64,000 bases of DNA from Rhodanobacteraceae bacterium (GCA_024234055.1 JACKOW010000013.1:54398-118397); one strand, 5' to 3'. Shown: positions 35,753 through 47,503, counted from the stretch's first letter. The notes: generated by a model from the letters alone, not told the origin. Made by a program: numbers and translations.

Positions 35753-37330
35753 GTGAACTCACCCGACCCCATCGCCCTGTCACGCGCCCGGCGCCAGTAT
35801 CAGCGTGGCGAAACCTATCTGGCCTCCGGTCATCTGGATGCGGCGATCAGCGCCTTCGAATCGACTTTGAGCGAATTTGCCGGACATGCGCCGGCGGCAT
35901 TGCAGCTGGCGATGCTGGAACTGCAACGCGGCAACTTCAGGCGCTCCCATCAGCTGGCGCTGAGCGCGGCGCGCATGGACATCGGCTCTCCGGCCGTGGC
36001 GCTGCTGCTGATCCGGCAACTGGTGGCCGTCGGTCAATCAGCCATGGTGCTGGATATCTGCAGCCAGTTGCCGCCGCCGATGTGGGATTCGGCGCAATCA
36101 CTGGCCACGGTGGCGCAGCAACTGAGCCGGGTCGGCGCCCATCGCATGGCTCGTGGCTATGCACGGGCTGCGGTCGAACGCGATCCAAGGCATCCGCCCA
36201 GCCTGCACATGCTGGCCGGACTCGAAGTGTTTTTCGGCGAGACCGAAGCCGCCGTCGATCTGCTCGAGCGTGCTCTAGCCATCCATCCGGATCTGGTCGA
36301 TGCCTATTGGCTGCTGTCGCGCCTGCGTCAGCCGGATGCGCCGGCGCGCATCGCCCGTATCGAACAGGCACTGACCCGGGTAGCACCCGGCGAGGACGAG
36401 GCCTTCCTCGCCTATGCGCTGCACAACGAGCTGCACGACAGCCGCGACTACCCGCGGGCCTGGGCGGCGCTGGAACGCGCCTGCCGTGCCAAACGCCGGC
36501 AACTGAACTACGACCCGGCCTCGATGCGTTCGCTGTTCGAGCGCCTGAAGATGTGGTCACCCGCCGAAGTCGAAGCCGCCCGCGGCACCGACCAGCGCGA
36601 TCTGACGCCGATCTTCGTGGTCGGCATGCATCGCTCCGGCACCACCTTGATCGAGCGCATCATCGGCGGCCATTCACAGGTGGCAGCCGCTGGCGAAACC
36701 TACGAGTTCCCGACCCAGCTGCGGCTGGCCAGCGGCCGCTACACCTCGGCGGTGGTCGATGAGGAGATGGTCAGGCAGCGGGTGGGTTTCGACTACCGTG
36801 CAATGGGCGAGGGTTTCCTCGCCGGCATGCGCTGGCGCAGTCGCGAAAAAGCCTTCGTGACCGACAAGCTGCCGTCGAACTTCCAGAACATCGGCTTCAT
36901 TGCCCAGGCGCTGCCGCACGCGCGCTTCATCCATGTCTGTCGGAATCCCATCGACACCGGCCTGTCCAATCTGCGCACGCTGTTCACAGCGGCCTGCCCC
37001 TATTCCTATGATCAGCTCGAATTCGTCGACTACTACCGCGAATATCAGGCCCTGATGCAACACTGGCACCAGCTGTTCCCGGGGCGGATCCTGGATGTGC
37101 ATTACGAAGACGTGATCGCCGACTCGCTAGGCGCGGCGCAGCGCATGGCCGAGTTCTGCGGCCTGCCCTTCGAGCCCGGCATGGTTGACATCGAACGCAG
37201 TGACGATCCGGTGGCCACGGCCTCAAGCGTGCTGGTGCGCGACGGCATCCGCAAGGATCGCTCCAGCTTGTGGAAGGCCTATGCCGAGCAGATGCGGCCA
37301 ATGCGCGAGGCGCTGGGGCAAGAAGGCTGA
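35753..37330 (+). CDS. TPR-domain sulfotransferase
   Basis: About 525 residues. The first ~270 are tetratricopeptide helices (RARRQYQRGETYLASGHLDAA and later ERALAIHPDLVDAYWLL). The C-terminal half is a sulfotransferase with the PAPS 5'-phosphosulfate loop FVVGMHRSGTTLIERII and the 3'-phosphate region FIHVCRNPIDTGLSNL; the end binds through WRSREKAFVTDK and HYEDVIAD. It transfers sulfate from PAPS to an unknown acceptor, possibly a protein tyrosine or polysaccharide. GTG at 35753 has GGAG eight bases upstream, directly after the right repeat arm. No neighbour is clearly linked. Confidence 0.87.
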   Translation: MNSPDPIALSRARRQYQRGETYLASGHLDAAISAFESTLSEFAGHAPAALQLAMLELQRGNFRRSHQLALSAARMDIGSPAVALLLIRQLVAVGQSAMVLDICSQLPPPMWDSAQSLATVAQQLSRVGAHRMARGYARAAVERDPRHPPSLHMLAGLEVFFGETEAAVDLLERALAIHPDLVDAYWLLSRLRQPDAPARIARIEQALTRVAPGEDEAFLAYALHNELHDSRDYPRAWAALERACRAKRRQLNYDPASMRSLFERLKMWSPAEVEAARGTDQRDLTPIFVVGMHRSGTTLIERIIGGHSQVAAAGETYEFPTQLRLASGRYTSAVVDEEMVRQRVGFDYRAMGEGFLAGMRWRSREKAFVTDKLPSNFQNIGFIAQALPHARFIHVCRNPIDTGLSNLRTLFTAACPYSYDQLEFVDYYREYQALMQHWHQLFPGRILDVHYEDVIADSLGAAQRMAEFCGLPFEPGMVDIERSDDPVATASSVLVRDGIRKDRSSLWKAYAEQMRPMREALGQEG

Positions 37331-37377
37331 GTCCGCACGCGCTGTTGCTGCTGAACCGCGATCGCGAGACAAAGGCG

Positions 37378-37514
37378 GGACGCAAAGGACGCGAAGGAAA
37401 GGCAGAAAGGTCGCGAATAGGAGCCACTTCTCAGCGCAGCCCCGGACGTAGCGCGGCTCCGGCGCGCGCAGCCTCCGGGCGAGCGAAGAGGCGCATCGCA
37501 CCGGCGGCCGCGGC
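37378..37514. repeat. 137-bp direct repeat, unit 1
   Basis: Starts GGACGCAAAGGACGCGAAGG (an inverted-arm unit), continues to CCCGGACGTAGCGCGGCTCC and ends CCGGCGGCCGCGGC. Unit 2 lies 164 bp downstream. Confidence 0.9.
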
Positions 37515-37541
37515 CTGGCTGGGTGGGTGAGAGCAAGAACT

Positions 37542-37678
37542 GGACGCAAAGAACGCGAAGGAAAGGCAGAAAGGTCGCGAAGAGGAGCCACTACTCAGTG
37601 CAGCCCCGGACGTAGCGCGGCTCCGGCGCGCGAAGCCTCCGGGCGAGCGAAGAGGCGCATCGCGCCGGCGGCCGCGGC
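37542..37678. repeat. 137-bp direct repeat, unit 2
   Basis: Nearly identical to unit 1 at an offset of 164 bp, differing at only a few bases. Confidence 0.9.
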
Positions 37679-37719
37679 ATCCAGGCGACATCTGCTTGCC
37701 ATGGACGGGAGCAGGAGCG

Positions 37720-37867
37720 GGTCGCGAAGGACGCCAAGGAAAAGCAGAAAGGTCGCAAAGGAAGGCGTTTTGGTTAGGACCCGGCCTAAGACCGAATCGA
37801 GCACCCATCCCATGAATTGCTCTCCTTCGCGTCCTTTCTGCTTTTCCTTCGCGTCCTTCGCGTCCGG
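37720..37867. repeat. Inverted-arm repeat pair (about 57-bp spacer)
   Basis: Left arm 37720-37765 (GTCGCGAAGGACGCCAAGGA), right arm 37822-37867 (TCCTTCGCGTCCTTTCTGCT). The block 37790-37867 is repeated directly at 39588-39665, on the other side of the transposase. Confidence 0.85.
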
Positions 37868-38159
37868 CTTCTGGCACCAGCAGCGCCGTCAAGGTGACTA
37901 CGCCGCCGGGCGCCGCGCGTTGGCCGTCTGGGCGCGCTTTTCGTCCATGCGGACGCGCGGACCCGGCGGACGCGCGGACCCGGCCTTCTATGAGGGCTTT
38001 CCGAACGTCAAGGAATCTGCGGTTCGTTTTGCTTTCCGTTACATGAACTTCCGTTGTCGTTGCGGCGATCCTGCCGTCATCCTCAAGTGATCGGTCGAAG
38101 AGCCAGTTTTCGCTGGACCACCTTCTATTCGTGTCCACTCACTGCGGATCACCTTTTGC

Positions 38160-38300
38160 CGTTTTCGCTGTTGCGAAAGCTGCCGATCCAAGGGCGCCCC
38201 ATCTACAAGAACGGTGGTCTTGAACCACCCAGGCCGGGTACGGGCGCCCGCCTTGCTGATGTTGACTGGTCGCGTTTCTGTTGCGTTCGTTCTCGCGTTT
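38160..38300. ncRNA. Candidate IS110-family bridge/seekRNA region
   Basis: Non-coding DNA next to the transposase 3' end contains nested stems: GGGCGCCC (38192-38199) pairs with GGGCGCCC (38242-38249) and encloses GGTGGT / ACCACC (38213-38229). IS110/IS1111 elements carry a guide RNA in a non-coding end. This is the only structured candidate near the gene, and no element boundary was proven. Confidence 0.35.
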
Positions 38301-38319
38301 TCGGGTTCTGTGGCTTAAT

Positions 38320-39522
38320 TCAAGCCGCCATCTGCAGCTGCGCAGCTTCGCCCATGCTCGGCATCCGCACCTCCTTCAGGCGTACGCCTTCCGGGATCAC
38401 ACCGTACTCCAGGTACCGCCAGAGCAGGATCGACAGCCGCCGCGCCAAGGCCACGATGCCGCGCTTGCGCGAGGCCTTGCCGACGCCGAATTTCTCTTGA
38501 AACCAGCGCGTTAAGTCGGTGTCCGGCTGGTGGCGGATCCAGCGCCACGCCAGTTCCACCATCATCGCTCGCAGATTAGGCGGCCCGCATTTGCTGATTC
38601 CCTGCTCATGGCTTGAATTGCCGGACTCGAACGGGGTTCCGGTCAAACCCATGAAACCGCCGACCTGACGCCGGTTCTTGAAGCCGCGCCAACCGAAGGC
38701 TTCGAACACCACCGGCCAGGCCGTATGCACGCCCACACCCACCAATCCCATCAGCTGCCACACCTGCTCCACCATCCGGGCGTGCTCCACAACCTCGCCG
38801 GCGCGCGCCTTCTTCAGCGATGAGATCTGCTCCGCTTCCACCGCGCGAATCTGCTTCCTCGTCAGCAATATGTGTTCCTGCAAACGCTTGAGCTCAGCTT
38901 GAATCGACTCCGGCAACGCCTCCCCAAAGCAGTCCTTGATCCGCTCAACCTGGGTGCTCGGCTTGGGCTTGACCAAGGTCGCGCCCAGGCTCACCAGCAG
39001 CGATTCCCAGCGCAACTCGTGCTGCGTCTTCACCTTCACCCAGTGATCGCGTTCGCGATGCCGCCGCCGCGCCATTTCGACGTCTGCCGGCGGCACGTTG
39101 ATCGCGTACTTGTCCACGTCTTCATCGAGCGTGCGACGCAATTGCAACACCAGTCGGCGCACGTCCAACCGGTCGGTCTTGGCCTGCTTGCGCGATGGCT
39201 TCTCGATCGCATTGCTCGCCCACTCATGCACATCGATCCCCAACCTCTTGAGCATGCGATACGGATAGTGGCCGTGACGGCCAGCCTCGAAGCACGCCAG
39301 CACCCGCGTCTCCGGCGGCAGACCCAGTCGCTGCTTCGCCCGGTCAATCAGCGCCAGCAGCGCGGTCCAGTCGTCACCCGTAATCTCATGCACCGAGGGG
39401 TTGCGTTCGAACCGCCCCAAAATCCCGATCTTCCACTTCTTCATCGACAACTCGATCGCCACGCACAGCACCGGAAGCGTGATGTTGAAAGTGGTAGCGT
39501 TTGCAGCGAGGGTCGTGGACAT
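38320..39522 (-). CDS. IS110-family transposase (DEDD recombinase)
   Basis: A 400-residue transposase. N-terminal DEDD_Tnp_IS110 domain: VLCVAIELSMKKWKIGI (first acidic position is Glu in this subfamily), CFEAGRHGHYPYRML, and AKTDRLDVRRLV. C-terminal Transposase_20 domain: VGVGVHTAWPVVFEAFGW, then FMGLTGTPFESGNSSHEQGISKCGPPNLR with the conserved serine region. It is full length and intact. ATG at 39522 has AAGGAG upstream; the open frame extends to 39603 without a better start. No terminal inverted repeats were found, as expected for IS110. Direct ~78-bp repeats lie outside it at 37790-37867 and 39588-39665. Confidence 0.93.
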   Translation of the reverse strand: MSTTLAANATTFNITLPVLCVAIELSMKKWKIGILGRFERNPSVHEITGDDWTALLALIDRAKQRLGLPPETRVLACFEAGRHGHYPYRMLKRLGIDVHEWASNAIEKPSRKQAKTDRLDVRRLVLQLRRTLDEDVDKYAINVPPADVEMARRRHRERDHWVKVKTQHELRWESLLVSLGATLVKPKPSTQVERIKDCFGEALPESIQAELKRLQEHILLTRKQIRAVEAEQISSLKKARAGEVVEHARMVEQVWQLMGLVGVGVHTAWPVVFEAFGWRGFKNRRQVGGFMGLTGTPFESGNSSHEQGISKCGPPNLRAMMVELAWRWIRHQPDTDLTRWFQEKFGVGKASRKRGIVALARRLSILLWRYLEYGVIPEGVRLKEVRMPSMGEAAQLQMAA

Positions 39523-39587
39523 CAGCGCAGCTCCTTGAGGTTTAGGCACCGCAGAGGATCTCGCGTCCACGGCCCTCATGGCATCTA

Positions 39588-39665
39588 CGACCGAATCGAG
39601 CATCCATCTCAGGACTTGCTCTCCTTCGCGTCCTTTCTGCTTTTCCTTCGCGTCCTTCGCGTCCC
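39588..39665. repeat. Direct repeat of 37790-37867 with right-arm sequence
   Basis: GACCGAATCGAGCATCCATC followed by CTTGCTCTCC and the TTCGCGTCCTTTCTGCTTTT arm; same order and orientation as 37790-37867. Confidence 0.85.
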
Positions 39666-39746
39666 GCTTCCGGCCCCGGCCCGGCCTCGACGAGACAATC
39701 CGTTGATTCTTGCCTCGGGGACGGCGTGCTAGTCTTCAGGGGCTGT

Positions 39747-39909
39747 GTGGGAGAGACCGGATGCGTCCGGCGCCGAAGGAGCAACCGCCCCGGAAACTCT
39801 CAGGCCAAAGGACCGCACGGCAGCTGTGGACATCTGGAAAGAGGCACCGGCCTTCGGGTCCGGCGTCCGCCGAAGGGGTTACGCTCTCAGGCAAAGCCGA
39901 CAGATGGGG
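39747..39909 (+). promoter_or_regulatory. Tandem glycine riboswitch
   Basis: Aptamer 1 (39747-39818) has GGGAGAG, GCCGAAGGAGCAA and CTCTCAGGCCAAAGGACC. Aptamer 2 (39832-39909) has GGAAAGAG, GCCGAAGGGG and CTCTCAGGCAAAGCCGACAG. Two aptamers joined by a short linker are the cooperative glycine-sensing design that turns on gcv genes. It sits 50 bp before gcvP. Confidence 0.96.
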
Positions 39910-39959
39910 CTGAAGGAACGCCATGACGTTCCATGCCCGCCCGTCTTCGGAGTTTTCCC

Positions 39960-42836
<2,877 letters not shown>

Positions 42837-42921
42837 GCATCCGCAGGCGCGCCCTTGCGGCGCGACCACGTCCCGCGCTGCACGGCGGGAACCGACAACT
42901 GCGGCGAACCGTCGCCAAGAG

Positions 42922-43031
42922 CGGGACGCAAAGAACGCAAAGGAAAAGCAGAGAGGACGCAGAGAACGGCCAAGAAATGCTGGAAGGGCTTTCTCTGCGT
43001 TCTTTGCGATTCTCTGCGTTCTCCGCGTTCC
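42922..43031. repeat. Inverted-arm repeat pair (~23-bp spacer)
   Basis: Left arm 42922-42966 (GGGACGCAAAGAACGCAAAG), right arm 42990-43031 (TTCTCTGCGTTCTTTGCG). It lies in the 276-bp gap between gcvP and liuC and could fold into a terminator-like hairpin. Confidence 0.88.
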
Positions 43032-43112
43032 AGCTTCTTGACCCCACCGGCCCGCGCAGGTCCGGGAAATGCGGGCTAGACTTGGTCAGAGCTCATCAGG
43101 GGAAAGCCAGGT

Positions 43113-43898
43113 ATGACGGCAATGGTTCAACTTGCCTTGTCCGGACGGGTCGCCACGCTGACCATGAACCGTCCCGATGTCCACAACGCCTTCAACGCCG
43201 AGTTGATCGCGGAACTGACCGCCGCGCTGACGCGGGTCGGCGCCGATCCGGAAGTGCGGGCAGTGGTGCTCACCGGCACCGGCAAATCCTTTTCCGCCGG
43301 CGCCGATCTCAACTGGATGCGCGCCATGGCTGCCTACAGCGAGGCCGAGAACCATGCCGATGCGCTGAAACTGGCGGATCTGATGCGCACCCTCGCCTAT
43401 CTGCCCAAGCCGACGATCGCCCGGGTGCAGGGTTCAGCTTTCGGCGGCGGTGTCGGCCTGATTGCCTGCTGCGACGTCGCCATCTGTGTGGAACAGGCCA
43501 AATTCGGCCTGACCGAGAGCAAACTCGGCCTGGTGCCGGCGGTGATCTCGCCCTATGTCGTCGCCGCCATCAGCGCGCGCCACGCCCGGCGCTGGTTCCA
43601 GAGCGGCGCCATCTTCGATGCCAGTCGAGCCCTGAGCATGGGACTGGTGCACGAGGTGGTGGCCGCCGATGACCTCGATCCCATGGTGGCCAACGAACTC
43701 GACGCCCTGCTCAAAGCCGGCCCGACCTCGGCACTGGTGGCCAAGCGACTGGTCGAAGGCATCTTCGGCCGCGACGAACCAGCCCAACGCAAACTCGACG
43801 AGCAAACCGCCGCGCTGATTGCCCGCCTGCGGGTGTCGCTGGAAGGCCAGGAGGGCCTCAGCGCCTTTCTCGAGAAGCGACCGCCGAACTGGCTGTGA
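43113..43898 (+). CDS. liuC: Methylglutaconyl-CoA hydratase (crotonase family)
   Basis: A 261-residue crotonase-fold enzyme. The oxyanion-hole motifs are FSAGADLNWM and GSAFGGGVGLIACCD, and the conserved glutamate is in FGLTESKLGLVPA. NRPDVHNAFN is typical of the N-terminus. Sequence style (SAGADLNWM, GLVPAVISPYV) and the adjacent biotin carboxylase gene point to hydration of 3-methylglutaconyl-CoA in leucine/isovalerate degradation rather than general enoyl-CoA hydration. It is separated from liuD by a 450-bp repeat-rich gap. liuA, liuB and liuE are not seen. Confidence 0.88.
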   Translation: MTAMVQLALSGRVATLTMNRPDVHNAFNAELIAELTAALTRVGADPEVRAVVLTGTGKSFSAGADLNWMRAMAAYSEAENHADALKLADLMRTLAYLPKPTIARVQGSAFGGGVGLIACCDVAICVEQAKFGLTESKLGLVPAVISPYVVAAISARHARRWFQSGAIFDASRALSMGLVHEVVAADDLDPMVANELDALLKAGPTSALVAKRLVEGIFGRDEPAQRKLDEQTAALIARLRVSLEGQEGLSAFLEKRPPNWL

Positions 43899-43962
43899 TT
43901 GGAGCGGGGAAAAAGGAAAAGGGGAAAAGGAAAAGGGAAGAGCGGGCGCAAAGCGGCTGTGT

Positions 43963-44037
43963 GGAGGGACGCGCGCCTGCGCGGCCGCTCTTGATACTCC
44001 GGCACACGCGAAGCGGCGCCGCAGCGCGGCGCCCTCC
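43963..44037. repeat. GC-rich palindromic repeat (copy 3, fullest)
   Basis: GGAGGGACGCGCGCCTGCGC to GCGGCGCCCTCC, with the internal GCGGCCGCTCTTGAT and GCGAAGCGGCGCCGCAGCGC blocks shared with other copies. Confidence 0.85.
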
Positions 44038-44066
44038 ACAGCGGCCGACGCCAGTCTCGGGCTTCT

Positions 44067-44135
44067 GTAGGTCCAGACTCGTCTGGACGCTTTTTCTGCA
44101 CGAAGCCAGGAGCGTCCAGACACGTCTGGACCCAC
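44067..44135. repeat. Inverted repeat GTAGGTCCAGAC...GTCTGGACCCAC
   Basis: Each half is itself a small palindrome (GTCCAGACTCGTCTGGAC; GTCCAGACACGTCTGGAC). A related single palindrome is at 52218-52243 (GGGTCCAGACTTGTGTGGAC). Confidence 0.8.
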
Positions 44136-44351
44136 AAAAGCCTTCTTCGTGTTCTCTCTGCTCGTCCCTTGCGTTCTCTGCGTCCGGCTTCTGGTCACGA
44201 CTTGCCCCAGGGCATGATCGTCGCATCGCCGATCAGAGCCAGTCGCAAACCCCGGCAATCGACGGCCTATTCTGCAAAACTACACACCTGCCCTTGGCTG
44301 ACCCCTTTTTCCTTTTCCCATTTCCCCTTTTCCCGCTGCATGGACCCCCGC

Positions 44352-46355
44352 ATGTTTTCCAAGCTCCTGATTGCCAATCGCGGTGAGATTGCCTGTCGTA
44401 TCCAGCGCACCTGCCGCCATCTGGGCATTGCCACGGTCGCGGTCTATTCCGATGCCGATGCGCGTGCGCAACATGTGCGCCTGGCCGACGAAGGTCGCTG
44501 GATCGGTGGATCGGCGCCGGCGGATTCTTACTTGCGCGGAGACCGGATCATCGAGGCTGCGCTGGCTACCGGTGCCCAGGCCATCCATCCGGGCTTCGGA
44601 TTCCTCAGCGAGAACGCCGAATTTGCCGATGCCGTGGTCTCGGCCGGACTGGTCTGGGTTGGCCCCAGCGCCACCTCGATGCGCAAGATGGGCAGCAAGG
44701 CCGGTGCCAAGAACCTGATGAGCGCGGCCGGCGTGCCGGTGGTGCCGGGCTACACGGGCGAAGATCAGGACACCTCGTTGCTCGCGCGCGAAGCCGAGCG
44801 CGTGGGTTTCCCGCTGATGATCAAGGCCGCCCACGGCGGCGGCGGCAAGGGCATGCGTGTGGTCCGCGCCGCAGCCGAATTTCAGGCCGCACTGGAATCC
44901 TGCCAGCGCGAGGCGCGCGGCGCCTTCGGCAAGGATCGGGTGCTGCTGGAGCGCTATGTCGAGCGCCCGCGCCATATCGAGATCCAGATCTTCGGCGACC
45001 ATGCGGGCGAGGTCATCCACCTCAATGAGCGCGAGTGCTCGGCCCAGCGGCGCTATCAGAAGGTCATCGAAGAATCGCCCTCGCCTTTCGTCACCCCCGA
45101 GCTGCGCGCAGCCATGGGCGCCGCCGCCATCCAGGCCGGCAAGGCCATCGACTACGCCAATGCCGGCACGGTCGAGTTCATCGTCGGCCCCGCCGGCGAT
45201 TTCTATTTCATGGAGATCAACACCCGATTGCAGGTGGAGCATCCGGTGACCGAGATGGTCACCGGACTGGATCTGGTCGAACTGCAGCTGCAGATCGCCG
45301 CCGGCGCCAAGCTCGCTGATCTGGTGCCGGTACGCCCGGTGCCGACGCGCGGCCACGCCATCGAGGTGCGCCTGTACGCCGAGGATCCGGAACAGGGCTT
45401 TCTGCCCGGCAGCGGCAAACTCGAACTGCTGCACCTGCCGCAAACCGACGCTCGCGTGCGCATCGACTCCGGGGTGATCGAGGGCGATACGGTCAGCGTG
45501 CATTACGACCCGATGATCGCCAAGCTGATCGTGCACGAGGCCGATCGTGGCGAGGCCCTGGCGCTGCTGCGCGAGGCCCTGGCGCAGTCGGTGGTGGTCG
45601 GCCCCAAGAGCAACATCGATTTTCTGGAACGTCTGAGCCGGCACCCGGCGGTGGTCGAAGCCAGCATCGACACCGGCTATCTGGATCGTCATCTGGCCGA
45701 GGTCATGCCGGCGGCCGACGACGTGCCCGCGGACGTGCTGGCGGCAATCTGCGCGCGCGCGCTGCTCGATGAAGAGGCCGCAGCTGCAGCGGCGGCGCGC
45801 ACCGGCACCGATCCGTACACGCCCTGGGCCATCGCCGATGGCTGGCGCCACGGCCATCCGGGCAAGCGCCTGAAGCATTTCCTGCATCGCGATCAGCTGA
45901 TCGAAGTCTCGGTGCATGGCCATGACGGCAACTACACGCTCGATGTGGGCGGCCAGCGCCTGGAACTGCGCGGCGCCCGCAGCAGCGCTGACAGCGTCGA
46001 TGTACTGATCGGCCAACGGGCGACGCGGCTGCGCGTGCTGGCCTTGCCGGGCGGCTACATGGCCCACAATGGCGAGCGTCGCTGGGTACTGGGCCTGCGT
46101 CATCCCTTCGCTTTCGAAGCCAGCGCCGCCAGCGCCGGCGATGTAGTGCGCTCGCCGATGCCGGGCCGGATCGTCGCGGTGCGTGTGGAGCCTGACGCCG
46201 AGGTCAGCGAAGGCCAGGAGCTGATGGTGATGGAAGCGATGAAGATGGAGATCACGCTGAAGGCTCCGCGCGCCGGCACCATTGCCGAGATCAGGGCCAG
46301 CGCCGGAGACTTTGTCGAAGCCGACGTGGTCCTGGTCAAGCTGGCAACGCCCTGA
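44352..46355 (+). CDS. liuD: 3-methylcrotonyl-CoA carboxylase, biotin-containing alpha subunit
   Basis: About 667 residues. N-terminal biotin carboxylase (FSKLLIANRGEIACR; ATP-grasp loop AAHGGGGKGMRVV; ERYVERPRHIEIQIFGD; FYFMEINTRLQVEHPVTEM). The C-terminal biotinyl domain has VMEAMKMEI with biotinylated Lys in AMKM. Together with the beta subunit (liuB, not in window) it carboxylates 3-methylcrotonyl-CoA in leucine degradation. Downstream of liuC, which makes the identity more likely than acetyl- or propionyl-CoA carboxylase alpha. The ATG at 44352 gives the usual MFSKLLIANRGEI start; an in-frame ATG at 44340 adds four residues, and neither has a clear ribosome site. Confidence 0.92.
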   Translation: MFSKLLIANRGEIACRIQRTCRHLGIATVAVYSDADARAQHVRLADEGRWIGGSAPADSYLRGDRIIEAALATGAQAIHPGFGFLSENAEFADAVVSAGLVWVGPSATSMRKMGSKAGAKNLMSAAGVPVVPGYTGEDQDTSLLAREAERVGFPLMIKAAHGGGGKGMRVVRAAAEFQAALESCQREARGAFGKDRVLLERYVERPRHIEIQIFGDHAGEVIHLNERECSAQRRYQKVIEESPSPFVTPELRAAMGAAAIQAGKAIDYANAGTVEFIVGPAGDFYFMEINTRLQVEHPVTEMVTGLDLVELQLQIAAGAKLADLVPVRPVPTRGHAIEVRLYAEDPEQGFLPGSGKLELLHLPQTDARVRIDSGVIEGDTVSVHYDPMIAKLIVHEADRGEALALLREALAQSVVVGPKSNIDFLERLSRHPAVVEASIDTGYLDRHLAEVMPAADDVPADVLAAICARALLDEEAAAAAAARTGTDPYTPWAIADGWRHGHPGKRLKHFLHRDQLIEVSVHGHDGNYTLDVGGQRLELRGARSSADSVDVLIGQRATRLRVLALPGGYMAHNGERRWVLGLRHPFAFEASAASAGDVVRSPMPGRIVAVRVEPDAEVSEGQELMVMEAMKMEITLKAPRAGTIAEIRASAGDFVEADVVLVKLATP

Positions 46356-46426
46356 TCGTCCCCGGCGCCTGCCTCGATCCGTTAGCTGCATCGATCGCGT
46401 CTTCCCATGCCAACGGAGTCATGCCG

Positions 46427-47125
46427 ATGAATCAAGGGCCGAGAATCTGCCGCACCATCGGAATGACGCTGGCGCTGGCTGCGCTGCTCACTGCTTGCGA
46501 GTCGGTGCAGTTCCAGTCGCCCCCCAGCTGGCCGCTGGCCGCCTGCGATACCGATCTGGTCGGCGACTGGCGGGTGCAGGATCTGCAGAATCCCGGGTCG
46601 GGCGAGGGCGAGCAGTACCTGCGCGTCAGCAGCGACTGCGCGCACTGGCACACGATCAGCCTGGAGAAAGACGAGAACGGTCAGCTCAAGGCCGATGTCG
46701 ATGACATCGAGGACGATATGGCACTGGGGATCGCCCACAGCGACCAGCAGTCCTACATCGCGGCCCTGGAGCATCCGGACAAGAGCGCGGGAACCAACCC
46801 GGCCAGCACACCCCGCGGCTATGTGCTGATCGCCTACGAGTTCGTCGATGATGCGCTGATCCTGCGACAGATCGATCCCAAGACCACGGCGCATCGGATC
46901 ATCGATGGCGCCATTCCCGGTTGGGTGGACAAGCATGACCGCAATCCGGATGGCAGCCGTCGAGCCTATGGCAGCGAGTTCTCGGTCTTTGTCTTTGGCA
47001 GCAGCGAGGAGATTCGGGCAACACTCGAACAGCACGATCTGCGCGGTCCACCATGGATGTCCTTGCGACGCGTGGATGCCGCCACGAGCAAGCGCATTGA
47101 TGAGTGGATGAAGCCGGCGCCGTAG
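46427..47125 (+). CDS. Hypothetical lipoprotein
   Basis: About 232 residues with a lipoprotein signal peptide: MTLALAALLTACES carries lipobox LTAC. The rest is acidic and Trp/Tyr-containing (LVGDWRVQDL; EFSVFVFGSSEEIRATL) with no membrane segment and no catalytic motif I recognise. CACDTDLVGDWRV-type openings are common in lipocalin-like lipoproteins, but that is not supported further. ATG at 46427 has GGAG eight bases upstream; ATG at 46421 is too close to that site. It is followed by the MITE-like repeat rather than a linked gene. Confidence 0.7.
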   Translation: MNQGPRICRTIGMTLALAALLTACESVQFQSPPSWPLAACDTDLVGDWRVQDLQNPGSGEGEQYLRVSSDCAHWHTISLEKDENGQLKADVDDIEDDMALGIAHSDQQSYIAALEHPDKSAGTNPASTPRGYVLIAYEFVDDALILRQIDPKTTAHRIIDGAIPGWVDKHDRNPDGSRRAYGSEFSVFVFGSSEEIRATLEQHDLRGPPWMSLRRVDAATSKRIDEWMKPAP

Positions 47126-47193
47126 TGTCAGTCCAGATGGCTATGCCGCGGGAACCCCGAGCGGCCGGACTGACGAGTCCAGGTCCCAGGTTG

Positions 47194-47385
47194 TTGATGT
47201 GTCATTGCGAGCCACCTGCTTCGGCCTGAAACTGCCCACGAGCCATGATCCCCCGGCGTCATTGCGACCCCGGACTTGATCCGGGGGAAGCAATCCAGGG
47301 GCGTGCGGCGCTACCCTGGATTGCTTCGTCGCTGCGCTCCTCGCAATGACACATCAACAACTTGCGATATGGGTTCATGGAGAGT
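47194..47385. repeat. ~190 bp MITE-like repeat (copy 3)
   Basis: Near-identical to 34083-34275, with the same inverted ends and internal CCGGACTTGATCCGG. A partial additional copy starts at 47386. Confidence 0.85.
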
Positions 47386-47480
47386 CATCTTTTTCGGCCT
47401 GAAACTGCACACCGGCCATGAACCTGTGAGAGTGGACTCCGTCCGCGATCGATCCAGGCTACTGACTCCAAGTTCCCGGA

Positions 47481-47503
47481 TCGCGGCTGAAGCCGCTCCC
47501 ACA
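47481..47503. repeat. REP-type palindrome (TGTGGGAGCGGCTTCAGCCGCGA)
   Basis: TCGCGGCTGAAGCCGCTCCC with ACA; the reverse complement of the element at 57149-57170. The motif is common in extragenic DNA of pseudomonads and xanthomonads. Confidence 0.8.

Larger units (their letters stand above)
37331..38319. other. Long repeat-rich gap before the IS110 transposase
   Basis: About 990 bp with no convincing gene. It holds a 137-bp direct duplication (37378-37514 and 37542-37678), an inverted-arm pair (37720-37867), and, next to the transposase, a structured region (38160-38319). Open frames here are low-complexity readings of the repeats (REGKAERT-type peptides). Confidence 0.75.
43899..44351. other. 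Repeat-filled gap between liuC and liuD
   Basis: Bounded by a long inverted purine/pyrimidine pair: 43904-43940 (GCGGGGAAAAAGGAAAAGGG) and 44302-44336 (CCCCTTTTTCCTTTTCCC, with CCTTTTCCCGC). Inside are the GC-rich palindrome 43963-44037, a CGTCCAGAC palindrome (44067-44135) and an inverted-arm unit (44139-44195). The whole insert appears to split an otherwise normal liu gene pair. Confidence 0.75.

Noticed and set aside
37350..38090. Open frames reading REGKAERT/EKQKG-type peptides
   Set aside because: They are translations of the arm repeats and recur wherever the arms occur.
38320..39522. IS110 transposase considered inactive because the first DEDD position is Glu
   Set aside because: Glu at that position occurs in this subfamily, as I recall it, and the rest of the protein is intact.
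44280..46391. Minus-strand open frame of about 700 codons
   Set aside because: Shadow of liuD; the plus-strand product has all biotin carboxylase motifs.
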